Below are positions 24,623 to 34,708 of a DNA stretch of 64,000 nucleotides, piece by piece; position 1 is the stretch's first letter; each line of letters starts with the position of its first letter. The stretch comes from GCA-2401735 sp051252095. Lineage in GTDB: Bacteria > Pseudomonadota > Gammaproteobacteria > Burkholderiales > Methylophilaceae. Position numbers and translations under genes: made by a program. The notes below the pieces were generated by a model. The model was not told the origin of the DNA, ran no database searches, and worked only from the letters and a program-made list of their open reading frames with translations. The DNA is taken from assembly GCA_051252095.1 (NCBI GenBank), contig JBPOFK010000012.1:22259-86258 (forward strand), in the 5' to 3' direction.

Positions 24623-25998
24623 TGATGTTATCTGAAGTGGCTAAGGCTTTAAAAACAGTTCATATTGGTCTGGATAGGGAGATATTATCTGTTGGAACAG
24701 ATAGTAGAAGCATTGCCATTGGGCAGCTTTTTATCGCGATTAAGGGTGATCATTTTGATGGTAATCAGTATGCACAGGATGCAATTAAAAAAGGCGCAGC
24801 AGCAGCGCTAATTTCAGATCAAGCAGTAACTGTTCAACCATCAGTCTTAGTTGCTGATACGCGCGTTGCTTTGGGTGAACTCGCTAGCTACTGGCGTAAA
24901 AGATTTACTTGTCCAGTTGTGGCAGTCACAGGGAGTAATGGCAAAACAACAGTTAAAGAAATGATTACTGCCATTATGACCGCTGCAAAGGCGAACGTGC
25001 TAGCGACCAAGGGTAATTTTAATAATGATATTGGTATGCCATTAACACTGCTAGAAATGCGCGCTGAACATAATTATGCGGTGATTGAGATGGGCATGAA
25101 TCATTTAAACGAGATTAGCTACTTAAGTAAGATTGCGAATCCTCAAGTAGCCGTTATCAATAATGCAGGCACGGCGCATATTGGCGAGCTTGGATCTAGG
25201 CAGGCAATTGCTCAGGCAAAGGGTGAGGTGTTTGAAGGTCTTGGCGAAGATGGTATCGCAGTAATTAATGCGAATGATCATTACATGGACTACTGGCAAT
25301 CACTCAATAACAACAGAAAAATTATTACATTTGGTGTGGGTGTCAAAGCCGATGTAACCGCTGAATATGTAATTCAAGAAGATCAGACGAGTATTCGTCT
25401 GACAACACCTGCTGGGAGCTCGCAATTTAAATTGCCCTTGTTGGGTAAGCATAATGTCATGAATGCTTTGGCAGCTTCGGCAGTGGCCGTAGCTCTGGGC
25501 GTTGCAAATGTAGACATTGTAAATGGCTTAAGTCAGTTTTCTGGTGTGCGCGGGAGGTTGAATGTATTGGCTGGGCATAACGCTACCACAGTAATTGATG
25601 ATACCTATAATGCAAATCCAGATTCGATGAAAGCAGCGATTGATGTATTAGCTGCGCAGAGCATTAATTCAAACAACCATTTAATTATGGTGATGGGTGA
25701 TATGGCGGAATTAGGTGAAGCAGCTGAATCGATGCATGTGGAAATCGGTGGATATGCCAAGCAAAAAGGGATTACACGATTATTTGGTTTCGGAAAATTG
25801 AGTCAGTTGGCAACTCAGGCGTTTGGAGAGCGTGGCCAACACTTTGATTCTATTGAGTCTTTAATCTCAGCCACACAAGAGTGGATGCAGTCAGGCACCA
25901 TCATCCTCGTCAAAGGCTCTCGTATGATGAAAATGGAGCGAGTGGTCGATGCGATTAAAACAGATCGAAAAATAGGGGCGCACAATAATGTTACTTGA
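24619..25998 (+). CDS. murF: UDP-MurNAc-tripeptide:D-Ala-D-Ala ligase MurF
   Basis: 459 aa. Adds D-Ala-D-Ala to complete the UDP-MurNAc-pentapeptide. Motifs: VGTDSRSI for the nucleotide sugar, P-loop VTGSNGKTTVKEM, EMGMNHLNEISYL and DDTYNANPDSMKAAI, the last characteristic of MurF. Start is the first of three ATG codons in a row overlapping murE by 4 bp. The stop overlaps mraY by 11 bp. Confidence 0.96.
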   Translation: MMMLSEVAKALKTVHIGLDREILSVGTDSRSIAIGQLFIAIKGDHFDGNQYAQDAIKKGAAAALISDQAVTVQPSVLVADTRVALGELASYWRKRFTCPVVAVTGSNGKTTVKEMITAIMTAAKANVLATKGNFNNDIGMPLTLLEMRAEHNYAVIEMGMNHLNEISYLSKIANPQVAVINNAGTAHIGELGSRQAIAQAKGEVFEGLGEDGIAVINANDHYMDYWQSLNNNRKIITFGVGVKADVTAEYVIQEDQTSIRLTTPAGSSQFKLPLLGKHNVMNALAASAVAVALGVANVDIVNGLSQFSGVRGRLNVLAGHNATTVIDDTYNANPDSMKAAIDVLAAQSINSNNHLIMVMGDMAELGEAAESMHVEIGGYAKQKGITRLFGFGKLSQLATQAFGERGQHFDSIESLISATQEWMQSGTIILVKGSRMMKMERVVDAIKTDRKIGAHNNVT

Positions 25999-27091
25999 GC
26001 TTGCACGGTATTTAGCGACAGACATCCATGGTTTTAATGTGTTCAACTACATTACATTGCGGGCGGTCATGGCTACACTCACGGCACTGGTTATTTCATT
26101 CGTTGTTGGCCCCAGAATGATTAAAAAACTAACACAGTATAAAGTTGGACAATCGGTACGAGATGATGGACCACAAACACATTTGATTAAAGCAGGTACG
26201 CCAACGATGGGAGGTGCTTTAATTTTAGTGGCAATTGCGCTGTCAACCTTGCTATGGGCCGACTTAAGTAATCGTTTTGTTTGGGTTGTATTGGTAACGA
26301 CTTTAGGATTTGGTGCTATTGGTTGGGTAGATGATTATCGCAAAGTTGTCTTCAGAAACCCCAAAGGCTTATCTGCAAAGACCAAAATATTTTGGCAAAG
26401 TTTAATTGGGCTAAGTGCAGGGTTGTTTCTGTTTAATACATCCGTATCACCGATAGAAACCACTTTGATTTTTCCATTTTTTAAAAATTTAGCATTGCCG
26501 TTGGGGATGGTAGGTTTTTTAACATTGACCTACATGGTCGTGGTTGGAAGTAGCAATGCTGTAAATCTAACAGATGGTTTAGATGGTTTGGCGATTCTTC
26601 CCACCGTAATGGTGGCGAGCGCCTTGGGTATCTTCGCCTATGTCGCGGGGCATTTATACTTCTCAAAATATCTAGGTGTGCCATATGTTGCGGGTGCTGG
26701 TGAGTTGCTTGTGTTCTGCGCGGCAATGGCCGGTGCGGGATTGGGTTTTTTGTGGTTTAACGCATATCCAGCTGAAGTATTTATGGGAGATGTAGGCGCG
26801 TTAGCATTGGGGGGCGCACTTGGTGTGGTGGCAGTTATTGTGAGACAGGAAGTCGTCCTATTTATTATGGGAGGCGTCTTTGTTGTTGAAACGTTTTCCG
26901 TCGCCATACAGGTTTTATATTTCAAATTTACAAAGTATAGGACAGGTGTGGGCAGACGCATATTCTTAATGGCACCCTTACACCATCACTATGAGCAAAA
27001 AGGATGGAAAGAGACGCAAGTTGTTGTACGTTTTTGGATTATTACCATGATGTTAGTGTTAGTTGGGCTTTCAACTTTAAAAATTAGATGA
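25988..27091 (+). CDS. mraY: Phospho-MurNAc-pentapeptide transferase MraY
   Basis: 367 aa with about 10 membrane helices. Transfers phospho-MurNAc-pentapeptide to undecaprenyl phosphate, making lipid I at the inner membrane. Catalytic aspartates are in GWVDDYRKV and NLTDGLDGLA; the C-terminal MAPLHHHYEQKGW is the HHH motif of the family. TPTMGGALIL is the N-terminal signature. Overlaps murF by 11 bp and murD by 4 bp. Confidence 0.97.
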   Translation: MLLELARYLATDIHGFNVFNYITLRAVMATLTALVISFVVGPRMIKKLTQYKVGQSVRDDGPQTHLIKAGTPTMGGALILVAIALSTLLWADLSNRFVWVVLVTTLGFGAIGWVDDYRKVVFRNPKGLSAKTKIFWQSLIGLSAGLFLFNTSVSPIETTLIFPFFKNLALPLGMVGFLTLTYMVVVGSSNAVNLTDGLDGLAILPTVMVASALGIFAYVAGHLYFSKYLGVPYVAGAGELLVFCAAMAGAGLGFLWFNAYPAEVFMGDVGALALGGALGVVAVIVRQEVVLFIMGGVFVVETFSVAIQVLYFKFTKYRTGVGRRIFLMAPLHHHYEQKGWKETQVVVRFWIITMMLVLVGLSTLKIR

Positions 27092-28446
27092 CAAAAGCGC
27101 TGAAAAATAAACGTGTAGTAGTTCTTGGGCTCGGTAATACCGGCCTATCTGCGCTGCGCTGGCTATCGGCGCAAGGCGCAGATATTGCAATTGCAGACTC
27201 GCGAGAAAGTCCACCGAATCTAGAGCTCATCAGGAATGAAATGCCAAGTGTAAAAATAGTCCTTGGTGGTTTTGATGAGGCTGTATTACAAGCAGCAGAC
27301 TTGTTAGTGGTGAGTCCAGGTATTCCATTATCAACTCCTGCAATTCAATTGGCGATTGAAGCGGGTGTTTCAGTTGTTGGTGATGTTGAGTTGTTTGCAC
27401 AATACAGACCTAAGAGTGCAAAAGTGATTGCAATTACAGGTTCCAATGGAAAAACGACCGTGACAACGCTGGTCGGAGAAATGTGCAAGTCCGCAGGTTT
27501 GAATACAATTGTGGCAGGTAATATTGGGTTGCCAGTACTGGATGCACTGCGTATGGATGTGCCTGATGTTTATGTCTTAGAGCTTTCCAGTTTCCAGTTG
27601 GAAACAACCAATAGTTTGGTAGCAGACGTGGCGACAGTACTCAACTTGACTGAAGACCACATGGACAGGTATTCAGATTTGTCGCTATATGCTGCTGCTA
27701 AAGCCCATGTCTTTTATAAAGCAAAACATCAGGTACTGAATCGTGATGATGCTTGGAGCATGGTTATGGAGCGGCCTCATTTAGTCTTAACAACATTTGG
27801 CATTAGTAACAGTGAACAAGGCTTTGGGATTGAAGATACAAATAATGCAATTTGGTTATGTGAAGGATCTAAACATCTTATTAATGCGGCTGATTTGCAT
27901 ATTAGGGGCACACATAATGTATCCAATGCATTGGCAGCACTTGCGTTATGCAGAGCAATCGGCTTGGATTATGCGCCATTGCTAAACACTTTATATAACT
28001 TTAAGGGGTTGCCACATCGTGTGGAGTGGGTAGCAGAAATAGATGGGGTTGATTATTTTGACGACTCTAAAGGTACTAATGTTGGCGCGACCTGTGCAGC
28101 AATATCTGGTTTGCCACAAAAGGTTGTGTTGATAGCAGGTGGTGATGGGAAAGGCCAAGACTTTTCACCATTGGTACACCCAGTTAAAGAGAATGTACGT
28201 GCAGTGGTATTAATAGGTCGGGATACGCCAATAATAGAAGCGGTCTTGCTAGAAACCACAGTGCCAATATATCAAGCACAGGATATGCAAGAAGCTGTAG
28301 CAATTGCCAAACGGTTAGCGCTAGCAGGCGATGCGGTATTGCTCTCACCAGCATGTGCTAGTTTTGATATGTACGAAAACTATATCAAAAGAGCTGAGGC
28401 GTTCATTGCAGCTGTTAAACAAATCGAAGAGGTGGTGATATGTTAA
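27088..28446 (+). CDS. murD: UDP-MurNAc-L-Ala:D-Glu ligase MurD
   Basis: 452 aa. Adds D-glutamate in the cytoplasm. N-terminal Rossmann motif VVLGLGNTGLSALRWL, P-loop ITGSNGKTTVTTL, LELSSFQLE and the C-terminal FDDSKGTNVGAT and SPACASFDMYENY, diagnostic for MurD. Start overlaps mraY by 4 bp; the stop overlaps ftsW by 7 bp. Confidence 0.97.
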   Translation: MTKALKNKRVVVLGLGNTGLSALRWLSAQGADIAIADSRESPPNLELIRNEMPSVKIVLGGFDEAVLQAADLLVVSPGIPLSTPAIQLAIEAGVSVVGDVELFAQYRPKSAKVIAITGSNGKTTVTTLVGEMCKSAGLNTIVAGNIGLPVLDALRMDVPDVYVLELSSFQLETTNSLVADVATVLNLTEDHMDRYSDLSLYAAAKAHVFYKAKHQVLNRDDAWSMVMERPHLVLTTFGISNSEQGFGIEDTNNAIWLCEGSKHLINAADLHIRGTHNVSNALAALALCRAIGLDYAPLLNTLYNFKGLPHRVEWVAEIDGVDYFDDSKGTNVGATCAAISGLPQKVVLIAGGDGKGQDFSPLVHPVKENVRAVVLIGRDTPIIEAVLLETTVPIYQAQDMQEAVAIAKRLALAGDAVLLSPACASFDMYENYIKRAEAFIAAVKQIEEVVIC

Positions 28447-29609
28447 CTACCGCAACGATGCAGTCACGAGAACGTGTCATGACTGAACGCTATGATCAGC
28501 TGCTTGTATGGGTGACGTTAATTTTGCTTGGAATCGGGCTTGTGATGGTCTATTCAGCCTCAATCGCAATTGCTGAGGCCAATGCCAGTATCGGGCACAA
28601 AAGTACTTATTATCTAGCGCGGCAAGCAGTGTTTATTACCGTCAGTCTGATATCAGCATATATCGCGTTTCAAATACCAATAGATTGGTGGCAAAAAATG
28701 GCACCACATCTGTTTATGATCGGCATTGCTTTGCTGATATTGGTATTGATACCAGGTGTTGGTAGGAATGTTAACGGAAGTCAACGTTGGTTGTCTTTGT
28801 TTGTTATTAACTTACAACCATCAGAGTTTATGAAGCTATTTGCTGCGATGTATGTCGCTGACTATGCTGTGCGCAAATCTGGGCAAATGGATAGCATTGT
28901 TAAAGGCTTTTTGCCGATGGTGGCGGTGATGGTGTTGGTTGGTTTTCTATTGCTAAGAGAGCCAGATTTTGGTGCATTTGCTGTTGTTGCTGCAATATCA
29001 ATATCAATTTTGTGGCTGGGTGGAATCACAGTCAAAATTATTATCGGTTTATTGATGATTCTACCAATCGCCATTTATTTTCTCATCGTGAGTTCACCAT
29101 ATAGGTTGCAACGTGTTATTGGATTTATGGACCCTTGGGCAGACCCTTTTGGTAAGGGTTATCAGCTATCACATGCCCTGATTGCTTTTGGTCGTGGTGA
29201 GTGGTTTGGCGTTGGTTTAGGAGCCAGCGTAGAAAAGCTGCTCTATCTGCCAGAGGCACATACAGATTTTTTACTTGCTGTGATTGCTGAAGAGCTTGGG
29301 TTTGTAGGTGTGGTGACGGTGCTAGGTTTGTTTTCTTGGCTTGTGGTCAGGGCATTTGGTATTGGTAAAGAAGCGATTGAAAATGAACGGTATTTTTCAG
29401 CACTCTTGGCACAAGGGATTGGCGTCTGGATAGGTGTGCAGGCCATTATTAATATTGGCGTCAATATGGGGGTGCTACCAACGAAAGGGTTAACGCTGCC
29501 GCTCCTTTCTTTTGGAGGTAGTGGCATTTTGGCGAACTGTATAGCAGTTGCCGTATTGCTCAGAGTTGATTACGAAAATCGTCGAATTCAGAAAGGATTG
29601 CCAGCATGA
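28440..29609 (+). CDS. ftsW: Septal peptidoglycan glycosyltransferase FtsW
   Basis: 389 aa SEDS protein with about 10 membrane helices. Polymerises lipid II at the septum together with FtsI. SEDS hallmarks: NGSQRWLSL, the catalytic aspartate region EAHTDFLLAVIAEELGFVG and the C-terminal PLLSFGGSGILANCIAVA. The start at 28440 gives a cytoplasmic tail of about 19 residues; an internal ATG at 28479 is also possible. Overlaps murG by 4 bp. Confidence 0.96.
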   Translation: MLTTATMQSRERVMTERYDQLLVWVTLILLGIGLVMVYSASIAIAEANASIGHKSTYYLARQAVFITVSLISAYIAFQIPIDWWQKMAPHLFMIGIALLILVLIPGVGRNVNGSQRWLSLFVINLQPSEFMKLFAAMYVADYAVRKSGQMDSIVKGFLPMVAVMVLVGFLLLREPDFGAFAVVAAISISILWLGGITVKIIIGLLMILPIAIYFLIVSSPYRLQRVIGFMDPWADPFGKGYQLSHALIAFGRGEWFGVGLGASVEKLLYLPEAHTDFLLAVIAEELGFVGVVTVLGLFSWLVVRAFGIGKEAIENERYFSALLAQGIGVWIGVQAIINIGVNMGVLPTKGLTLPLLSFGGSGILANCIAVAVLLRVDYENRRIQKGLPA

Positions 29610-30709
29610 TGACAAATACTTCTGTTTCTAATCTACCTAAAGGCACCCTAATGGTGATGGCGGGCGGTACTGGTGGTCATGTTTATCCCGCAATAGCGGT
29701 AGCTGATTATTTGTATGCACTTGGTTGGAAAATTGTATGGCTTGCAACGGAAGGCGGGATGGAGAGTCGCTTGATTGAAAACAAACCCTACCACAAAGCA
29801 ATGATAACGATGCGAGGCGTGCGAGGAAAAGGGTTGGTCGGTTGGTGTTTGCTTCCATTCAAACTGCTAGTCGCATTTAAGCAAAGCCTGAGTGCAATGA
29901 TGAAATATCAACCAAATGTTGTGTTGGGTATGGGTGGTTTTGCCGCATTTCCTGGGGGCTTAATGGCTAAACTATTAAGCAAGCCTTTGGTTATTCACGA
30001 ACAAAATTCAGTGGCAGGTTTAACGAATAAAGTACTAAGTCATTTTGCAAATAAAGTCTTAGCGGCCTTCCCTGCTGCTTTTGGCAGTAAGGCTACTTTG
30101 GTTGGTAATCCAGTACGTAATGATATTAACCAGTTAGATTTGCCACAAAGTCGTTACCGTGCAAGGACAGGAAAACTAAGATTATTGGTCGTAGGCGGCA
30201 GTTTAGGGGCTGCTGCATTAAATGAAGTCATTCCAAAAGCAATCGCAAATATTTTAGAAGCAGAGCGGCCTGAAGTCGTGCATCAGGCTGGAGAGAAGCA
30301 TATTGCTATATTGGACACGAACTATAAAAACGCAGGGGTTGCGGCAGAAACAATGGCATATATTCAAGATATGGCATCACTTTATGCGTGGGCAGATGTT
30401 GTTATCTGTCGTGCGGGTGCATTAACCGTTGCTGAGTTGGCTTGTGTGGGCGTAGCAAGTGTCTTGGTGCCTTTCCCATATGCTGTTGATGACCATCAAA
30501 CAACTAATGCTCATTACTTAAGTGAAAATGGTGCGGCAATACTCATTCAGCAAACAGAGCTAAATGTTGGAAGGGTCAATGATTTACTTAGCAGCTTAAC
30601 TAGAGAGCGTTGCTTAGAAATGGCAATCAACGCACGTGCACTAGCGAAGCCAGAAGCAACTAAAGATGTTGCTAATGTGTGCATATCATTGGCAGAGGTG
30701 GCAGCATGA
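29606..30709 (+). CDS. murG: UDP-GlcNAc:lipid I GlcNAc-transferase MurG
   Basis: 367 aa peripheral membrane GT28 enzyme forming lipid II. The glycine-rich MAGGTGGHVYPAIAVA is near the N-terminus; the second G loop VVGGSLGAAALNE and the UDP-GlcNAc site CRAGALTVAELACVGVAS and DDHQTTNAHYL are intact. Overlaps ftsW by 4 bp and murC by 4 bp (ATGA). Confidence 0.97.
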   Translation: MMTNTSVSNLPKGTLMVMAGGTGGHVYPAIAVADYLYALGWKIVWLATEGGMESRLIENKPYHKAMITMRGVRGKGLVGWCLLPFKLLVAFKQSLSAMMKYQPNVVLGMGGFAAFPGGLMAKLLSKPLVIHEQNSVAGLTNKVLSHFANKVLAAFPAAFGSKATLVGNPVRNDINQLDLPQSRYRARTGKLRLLVVGGSLGAAALNEVIPKAIANILEAERPEVVHQAGEKHIAILDTNYKNAGVAAETMAYIQDMASLYAWADVVICRAGALTVAELACVGVASVLVPFPYAVDDHQTTNAHYLSENGAAILIQQTELNVGRVNDLLSSLTRERCLEMAINARALAKPEATKDVANVCISLAEVAA

Positions 30710-32100
30710 AACATAAGGTAAAGAATATTCATTTTGTCGGGATTGGTGGTATCGGCATGAGTGGTATTGCTGAAGTGCTTATTAATTTAGGATTTAAAGT
30801 GAGTGGGTCTGATCTTGCAAGTAACACAACGACAAGAAGGCTAGAAAGCTTCGGTGCAACAATCTATCAAAACCACGCCAAAGAAAATTTAGGGAATGCA
30901 GATGTGGTGGTGGTTTCTACAGCTGTAAAACAAGACAACCCTGAGGTGTTAGTTGCGAGAGAGCGCCATATTCCGATTGTGCCGCGCGCATTAATGCTTG
31001 CTGAACTGATGCGATTTAAACAAGGTGTCGCTGTTGCTGGAACACATGGTAAAACGACGACGACAAGTTTGATTGCCAGTATATTGGCAGAAGCAGGTAT
31101 GGACCCGACATTTGTCATAGGAGGTAAATTGGAGTCTGCCAGTACCAATGCAAGATTAGGCGCTGGGGAGCATATTGTGGTTGAAGCAGATGAATCAGAT
31201 GCCTCTTTTTTACACTTAAGCCCAATTTTGGCCGTTGTGACTAATATTGATCAGGACCATATGGAAACCTATGGGCATGATTTCGAGAAACTCAAAAATG
31301 CATTCGTTGAATTTCTACAGCAATTGCCCTTTTGGGGAATGGCTGTTTTATGTATTGATGATGAAAACGTACGTGAAATATTACCGCGTGTGACTAAACC
31401 TGTGACGACATATGGGTTAAGCGAAGCGGCTAGCATTAGAGCGAGTGAAGTGCGCGCTGACAATGGAAAAATGCATTTCAAAGTAACGAGAATTAATGGC
31501 GTGACGACAGAGTTTGATGTCACATTAAACTTACCGGGTCAGCATTATGTGTTAAATGCACTCGCTGCCATTGCTATTGCCAGTGAGTTAAATGTACCAG
31601 ATCACGCAATTATCAAAGCATTGGCAGAATTCAAAGGTGTTGGTAGAAGATTTGAAAGACTTGGAGAAGTTGCAACCGGTAAAGGCGGGACTTTTACTTT
31701 AGTTGATGATTATGGTCATCACCCAGTTGAGCTGAGAGCGGTCATTGCTGCAGCAAGAGATGCATTCCCGAATAGACGATTAGTGTTGGCATTTCAACCA
31801 CATCGTTATACACGTACAAGAGACTGCTTCGAAGATTTTGTACAAGTGATTTCAAGTGTTGATGTTGCACTATTGACTGAGGTGTATTCAGCAGGAGAGG
31901 CGCCTATCGTGGCAGCTGACTCGAGAACTTTGATTCATGCAATTCGCGTGATCGGAAAAGTTGAACCTATTTTTGTTGAATCAAAAGATGATCTACCCGC
32001 AGCCATTATTAGTACGGTACAGCCAGATGATGTTGTGCTAGTGATGGGTGCCGGCAGTGTTGGGCAAGTTGCCCATGAAACAAAGGCAATGATGGCATGA
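30706..32100 (+). CDS. murC: UDP-MurNAc:L-Ala ligase MurC
   Basis: 464 aa from the ATG overlapping the murG stop; the frame is open further upstream but that start would lie inside murG without need. Adds L-alanine to UDP-MurNAc. Motifs: HFVGIGGIGMSGIAEVL dinucleotide-like site, P-loop GTHGKTTTTSL, EADESDASFLHL and DDYGHHPVELRAVI. Overlaps murB by 4 bp. Confidence 0.97.
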   Translation: MKHKVKNIHFVGIGGIGMSGIAEVLINLGFKVSGSDLASNTTTRRLESFGATIYQNHAKENLGNADVVVVSTAVKQDNPEVLVARERHIPIVPRALMLAELMRFKQGVAVAGTHGKTTTTSLIASILAEAGMDPTFVIGGKLESASTNARLGAGEHIVVEADESDASFLHLSPILAVVTNIDQDHMETYGHDFEKLKNAFVEFLQQLPFWGMAVLCIDDENVREILPRVTKPVTTYGLSEAASIRASEVRADNGKMHFKVTRINGVTTEFDVTLNLPGQHYVLNALAAIAIASELNVPDHAIIKALAEFKGVGRRFERLGEVATGKGGTFTLVDDYGHHPVELRAVIAAARDAFPNRRLVLAFQPHRYTRTRDCFEDFVQVISSVDVALLTEVYSAGEAPIVAADSRTLIHAIRVIGKVEPIFVESKDDLPAAIISTVQPDDVVLVMGAGSVGQVAHETKAMMA

Positions 32101-32984
32101 TGCAAGCAGAGTCAATTACAAGACTATACGAAAACGAGCCGCTCGCACGATATACAAGTTGGCGCGTAGGTGGCGCTGCTGATCGCTTATTTATCCCTAC
32201 AAGCTTAGACAAGCTAGTTGAATTTTTGCAAGGGGTTAGTGCCCATGAGCCGCTCCATTTTATTGGTTTAGGTAGTAATTTATTAGTGCGAGATGGTGGT
32301 GTGCGAGGAACTGTAGTTGTCATGCATCAAGCATTAAAAGATTTAAGAGTTGATGGCCAATTTATTTATGCAGAGGCGGGAGTCACCAGTGCCAAAATGG
32401 CAAAGTTTTGTGCTGCCAATAACCGCACTGGTGCTGAGTTCATGGCAGGTATACCTGGCACAGTTGGTGGCGCATTGGCTATGAATGCAGGTTGTTATGG
32501 AGGTGTAACTTGGGACATCGTTTACCAAGCGTTGACAATTAATCGATACGGGAAAACGTATGTACGAAATGCCAGTGAGTTTGTAACGGGATATCGCACT
32601 GTTGCCATGCCAATGCCAGAAGAGTGGTTTCTAGGGGCGTGGTTTAGGTTAGAAGTTGGCAGTCAACAAGAGTCAGCTAGGAAAATTAAGGACTTACTAG
32701 CAACAAGATTGGCAAGTCAGCCACTTAATTATCCAAGTGGTGGATCGACATTCCGCAACCCAGAAGGAGATTTTGCAGCCAGATTAATTGAGGCTAGCGG
32801 ACTAAAAGGCTATCAAATAGGTGGCGCTCAGATATCACCTAAACATGCAAACTTTATTATCAATGTAGGAAACTGTAGCGCACTAGATATTGAGTTGTTG
32901 ATTCGACATATCAAGGAGGTTGTATTGGAAAAGCAAGGAGTAGCCTTGCAGCAAGAGGTAAAGGTGATCGGTGAGTATGCCTAA
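32097..32984 (+). CDS. murB: UDP-N-acetylenolpyruvoylglucosamine reductase MurB
   Basis: 295 aa, FAD-dependent; reduces UDP-GlcNAc-enolpyruvate to UDP-MurNAc with NADPH. Motifs: TSWRVGGAADRLF, GLGSNLLVRDGG for FAD, AGIPGTVGGALAMNAG and the C-terminal YPSGGSTFRNPEG with the proton-donor serine. The shorter form with GGSTFRNP fits the type II-like MurB. ATG overlaps murC by 4 bp. Confidence 0.96.
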   Translation: MMQAESITRLYENEPLARYTSWRVGGAADRLFIPTSLDKLVEFLQGVSAHEPLHFIGLGSNLLVRDGGVRGTVVVMHQALKDLRVDGQFIYAEAGVTSAKMAKFCAANNRTGAEFMAGIPGTVGGALAMNAGCYGGVTWDIVYQALTINRYGKTYVRNASEFVTGYRTVAMPMPEEWFLGAWFRLEVGSQQESARKIKDLLATRLASQPLNYPSGGSTFRNPEGDFAARLIEASGLKGYQIGGAQISPKHANFIINVGNCSALDIELLIRHIKEVVLEKQGVALQQEVKVIGEYA

Positions 32985-33939
32985 AATAGATTTCAAAAAT
33001 GTGCAGGCTAAGGATTTTGGCAAAGTCGCTGTTTTGCTTGGTGGTGAATCAGGTGAGCGGGATGTGTCAATTCTAAGCGGTGAAGCAGTGGTGAAAGCAT
33101 TGCGGCGACAAAGTGTCATGGCAGAGGCTTTTGATCCTCGTGATCGTGATATGGAAGAGTTAAAAAAGTTTGACCGTGTGTTTATCGCATTACATGGACG
33201 CTTTGGTGAGGATGGTACTGTGCAACGTACTTTAGATGGCATGCAGATTCCTTATACGGGAAGTGGTGTGACCGCCTCAGCAGTAGGAATGGATAAATGG
33301 CAAACAAAGCTTAAATGGGCTGAAGCTGGCGTTGTCACACCGGCCTATGAGTTGGTGAATGCTGAAAGTGATTTTTCTGCCATAGAGCAAAAATTAGGTT
33401 TGCCGTTATTTGTTAAGCCCGCAAATGAAGGGTCAAGTATTGGAATCAGCAAAGTTAAAAAAGCAGGTGAGTTAGTTGCCGCATATGCCTTAGCCGCTGT
33501 AGCTGACCCTTTAGTCATTGCTGAGCAGTTTATTGGGGGTGGAGAATACACGGTTGGCATTTTAGGTGACCAAGCATTGCCAATTGTGAAAATTGTGCCT
33601 CAAAACGAATTTTATGATTACGAAGCGAAATACATACGTGACGATACAGAGTATTTGTGCCCATGTGGGTTAAGTAAAGAAGTAGAGGCAGTTATTCAAA
33701 AAGAAGCATTGGAAGCATTCAATGCAATTGGGTGTACCGGATGGGGCCGTGTGGACTTTCTCATGGACGATATGGGCAAACATTATTTTTTGGAACTGAA
33801 TACGAGCCCAGGCATGACAGACCATAGTTTAGTCCCTATGGCTGCTAAAGCGGCAGGCATGAGTTTTGACGACTTAGTTTTAGCAATACTGGCAATGACA
33901 GTAGAAACTGAGGGTGAGGGGCACGCTTATGTGGGATAA
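32977..33939 (+). CDS. ddl: D-alanine--D-alanine ligase
   Basis: 320 aa ATP-grasp enzyme making D-Ala-D-Ala for MurF. Motifs: LLGGESGERDVSILSG, ALHGRFGEDGTVQ, FVKPANEGSSIGISKV for ATP and GWGRVDFLMDD...ELNTSPGMTDHSLVP for Mg. The preferred ATG (32977) lies 6 bases after an in-frame GTG and has GGTGA upstream; it overlaps murB by 8 bp. The C-terminus overlaps ftsQ. Confidence 0.96.
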   Translation: MPKIDFKNVQAKDFGKVAVLLGGESGERDVSILSGEAVVKALRRQSVMAEAFDPRDRDMEELKKFDRVFIALHGRFGEDGTVQRTLDGMQIPYTGSGVTASAVGMDKWQTKLKWAEAGVVTPAYELVNAESDFSAIEQKLGLPLFVKPANEGSSIGISKVKKAGELVAAYALAAVADPLVIAEQFIGGGEYTVGILGDQALPIVKIVPQNEFYDYEAKYIRDDTEYLCPCGLSKEVEAVIQKEALEAFNAIGCTGWGRVDFLMDDMGKHYFLELNTSPGMTDHSLVPMAAKAAGMSFDDLVLAILAMTVETEGEGHAYVG

Positions 33940-34708
33940 GCCTGCCTTATTAAATTGGTTTGCAAATCTATTTTTTGCAATTTCAGTCGTCTTGTTTATT
34001 TACGGCTTGCTATATGTGTTCGTACATTTACCAATCCTACCCATTCGTGAAGTAAAAGTAATTGGTGCAACGGAACATGTTAATCATGAACAAGTACAAC
34101 TGATTGTAGATGCGCACTTGAAGGGTAATTTTTTTACATTAGATTTAGTCAAGACGCGAGAGGCTTTTGAAAAGCTACCGTGGGCACGCTCTGTCAGTGT
34201 AAGGCGTCGTTGGCCTGATGCACTGAATGTAGAGATTGAAGAACATATAGCATTGGCGAGATGGGGTGATATTGCTTTGGTGAATACGCGAGGTGAATTG
34301 TTTCATGCTGCTTCAGATGCTAATTTACCAATGTTTTATGGCCCTGGAGATGGGGTGAAAGAAGTGACGAAACAGTATGCAGGTTTTAGCAAAATATTGA
34401 ATCGTGCAGAGATTAAAGTGACGCAAATTACTTTGTCACCAAGACGAGCTTGGGAAATTAAGACAGATAAAAATATGATTATTTCATTAGGCCGCTTAGA
34501 TATGGCGCCCAGACTCAGTAAGTTTGCAACAGTATATGAGTCTGTGTTGAGTCATTTAAATGCGGATATTAAATATGCAGATCTACGCTATCCGAATGGA
34601 TTTGCTGTACGTAAACCGAAAAAGTTATCAATGCAAGTATTGCCAAAGGCGCATAAAAGTGCGTTCACATTTGGTGTAAAAGGGAGTGAAAATGAGCAAA
34701 GTGCGTGA
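33929..34708 (+). CDS. ftsQ: Cell division protein FtsQ
   Basis: 259 aa from the ATG preceded by GAGGGG. A bitopic membrane protein with one span (about 12-34), then the POTRA domain (PILPIREVKVIGATEHVNHEQ) and the FtsQ beta domain. It couples to FtsL and FtsB in the divisome. Overlaps ddl by 11 bp and ftsA by 17 bp. ftsB is not in the cluster, which is usual. Confidence 0.94.
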   Translation: MWDKPALLNWFANLFFAISVVLFIYGLLYVFVHLPILPIREVKVIGATEHVNHEQVQLIVDAHLKGNFFTLDLVKTREAFEKLPWARSVSVRRRWPDALNVEIEEHIALARWGDIALVNTRGELFHAASDANLPMFYGPGDGVKEVTKQYAGFSKILNRAEIKVTQITLSPRRAWEIKTDKNMIISLGRLDMAPRLSKFATVYESVLSHLNADIKYADLRYPNGFAVRKPKKLSMQVLPKAHKSAFTFGVKGSENEQSA